Source: JBOFLG01 sp051657745 (GTDB lineage: Bacteria > Actinomycetota > Actinomycetes > Actinomycetales > Dermatophilaceae). From it: DNA of 12,958 nt. Each line of letters begins with the position of its first letter. Positions within the stretch are counted from its first letter, which is position 1. Location: NCBI GenBank assembly GCA_051657745.1, contig JBOFLG010000258.1, positions 1-12,958 of the forward strand, in the 5' to 3' direction. A program made the position numbers and the translations under genes. Below are positions 12,219-12,958 of this stretch, one piece after another. A model generated the notes under the pieces. The model did not search any database, was not told where the DNA came from, and saw nothing but the letters and a program-made list of their open reading frames with translations.

Positions 12219-12958
12219 GTGCGCGCCACCGACTACGCCTACCTGTCCGACCCGACCCCGGTGGCGATGGCCCATCGCGGTGGGGCCGGCTATGCACCGA
12301 ACATCGGGGTCGAGAACACCATCGCGGCATTCCGCCGCGCCGTGGCCCTGGGGTGCCGGTACCTCGAGACCGACGCGCGCGCGACCCGCGACGACGTGGT
12401 CGTGGCATTCCACGACGCGGTGCTCGACCGGGTCACCGACGCGAGCGGCGCCATCGCCGACCTGCCCTGGGATGCCGTCCGCGCCGCTCGGGTCGGCGGC
12501 ACCGAACCGATTCCACGCATCGGTGACCTGCTCGACGCCTTCCCCGACGTCCGGGTGAACATCGACGTCAAGGCGCCCCGCGCGATCGCACCGCTGGTCT
12601 GGGAGATCACCCGCCGGGGCGCGACCGACCGGGTCTGCGTCGGCTCGTTCTCCGAACGGCGGCTCTGGACGCTCCGGCGTGCGCTGGGCCCGGGTGTCGC
12701 CACCGCCGCCGGCCCGGTCGGCGCGGCCCTGCTGCGTTTCACCCCGGCGCCGCTGAGCCGGCTGCTGCACACGCCGGCGCCGGTGCTCCAGGTGCCCGCC
12801 CAGCACCGGTGGCGCGGCCACACGATCACCGTGGTCACCCCGGGCCTGGTCCGGCGCGCTCATGCCCTCGGTAAGCATGTCCAGGTGTGGTTCCATTCGT
12901 GGTCGCGCGAGGATGCCGCCGAGATGCACCGGCTGCTCGACCTCGGCGTCGATGGCCT
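12219..12958 (+). CDS. glycerophosphodiester phosphodiesterase (partial, runs off window)
   Basis: The enzyme family splits glycerophosphodiesters into glycerol 3-phosphate and an alcohol. The first 246 residues are present and the gene continues past the right edge. The barrel's metal and catalytic residues are visible: H19 in AHRGG, E32-N33 in VENT, E50 and D52 in LETDARATRD, and H65-D66 in FHDAVLDRVTD. NIDVKAP at about 114-120 supplies the usual lysine (K118). No signal peptide is evident, suggesting a cytoplasmic form. The start is uncertain: GTG 12219 lies 8 nt after aglA, TTG 12207 would overlap the aglA stop by 4 bp, and ATG 12183 would overlap it by 28 bp. It is probably transcribed with aglA. 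Confidence 0.9.
   Translation, partial: MRATDYAYLSDPTPVAMAHRGGAGYAPNIGVENTIAAFRRAVALGCRYLETDARATRDDVVVAFHDAVLDRVTDASGAIADLPWDAVRAARVGGTEPIPRIGDLLDAFPDVRVNIDVKAPRAIAPLVWEITRRGATDRVCVGSFSERRLWTLRRALGPGVATAAGPVGAALLRFTPAPLSRLLHTPAPVLQVPAQHRWRGHTITVVTPGLVRRAHALGKHVQVWFHSWSREDAAEMHRLLDLGVDG

Noticed and set aside
11895..12929. A 344-codon minus-strand frame opposite aglA and the phosphodiesterase
   Set aside because: Antisense shadow; the plus strand shows GH13 and GDPD catalytic residues in the right order.

Overview
The window is high-GC DNA from an actinobacterium. GTG starts are frequent, genes overlap tightly, and a mycothiol-dependent reductase homologue and a group II truncated haemoglobin are present. 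From memory, the order rpiB - Rv2466c-like - pepN - glbO - aglA matches the Mycobacterium tuberculosis stretch Rv2465c to Rv2471. Protein style suggests a Micrococcales-like relative, but the genus cannot be fixed from sequence alone. I see no rRNA, tRNA, CRISPR array or transposase.

Layout. 167-2552 (minus strand) reads, in transcription order, a DsbA-like mycothiol-dependent reductase, ribose-5-phosphate isomerase B (3 nt apart) and a membrane-anchored SpoIIE/PP2C phosphatase. Five perfect 13-bp tandem repeats sit between rpiB and the phosphatase. Divergently, 2709-6604 (plus strand) holds pepN, mscS (8-bp overlap) and glbO, a probable operon. 10423 to the right edge holds an alpha-glucosidase (aglA) followed by a glycerophosphodiester phosphodiesterase that runs off the window.

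Between glbO and aglA lies about 3.8 kb of accessory DNA (6605-10422). Intact genes in it are a GntR/UTRA regulator with a candidate operator, a voltage-sensor-type potassium channel, and an AbrB-PIN (VapBC) toxin-antitoxin pair. The rest is gene debris: a stop-riddled small reading frame, two separate fragments of a second globin gene, a decayed MNT-HepT toxin-antitoxin pair, and a ParE-type toxin lacking its start. Globin fragments lie within the island and close to aglA, so the 3' end of glbO looks like a repeated junction for insertion and deletion.

The most telling details are two molecular scars. In MNT-HepT, one base at 9028 appears to remove both the antitoxin stop and the toxin start, which would have shared a GTGA overlap. 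In the first globin fragment, a deletion is joined exactly at a 10-bp word (ACTGCGGATG) that occurs twice in the intact glbO. I found no convincing wholly new multi-gene system. The value of the window is the decaying accessory island in a conserved locus and several candidate regulatory sites.
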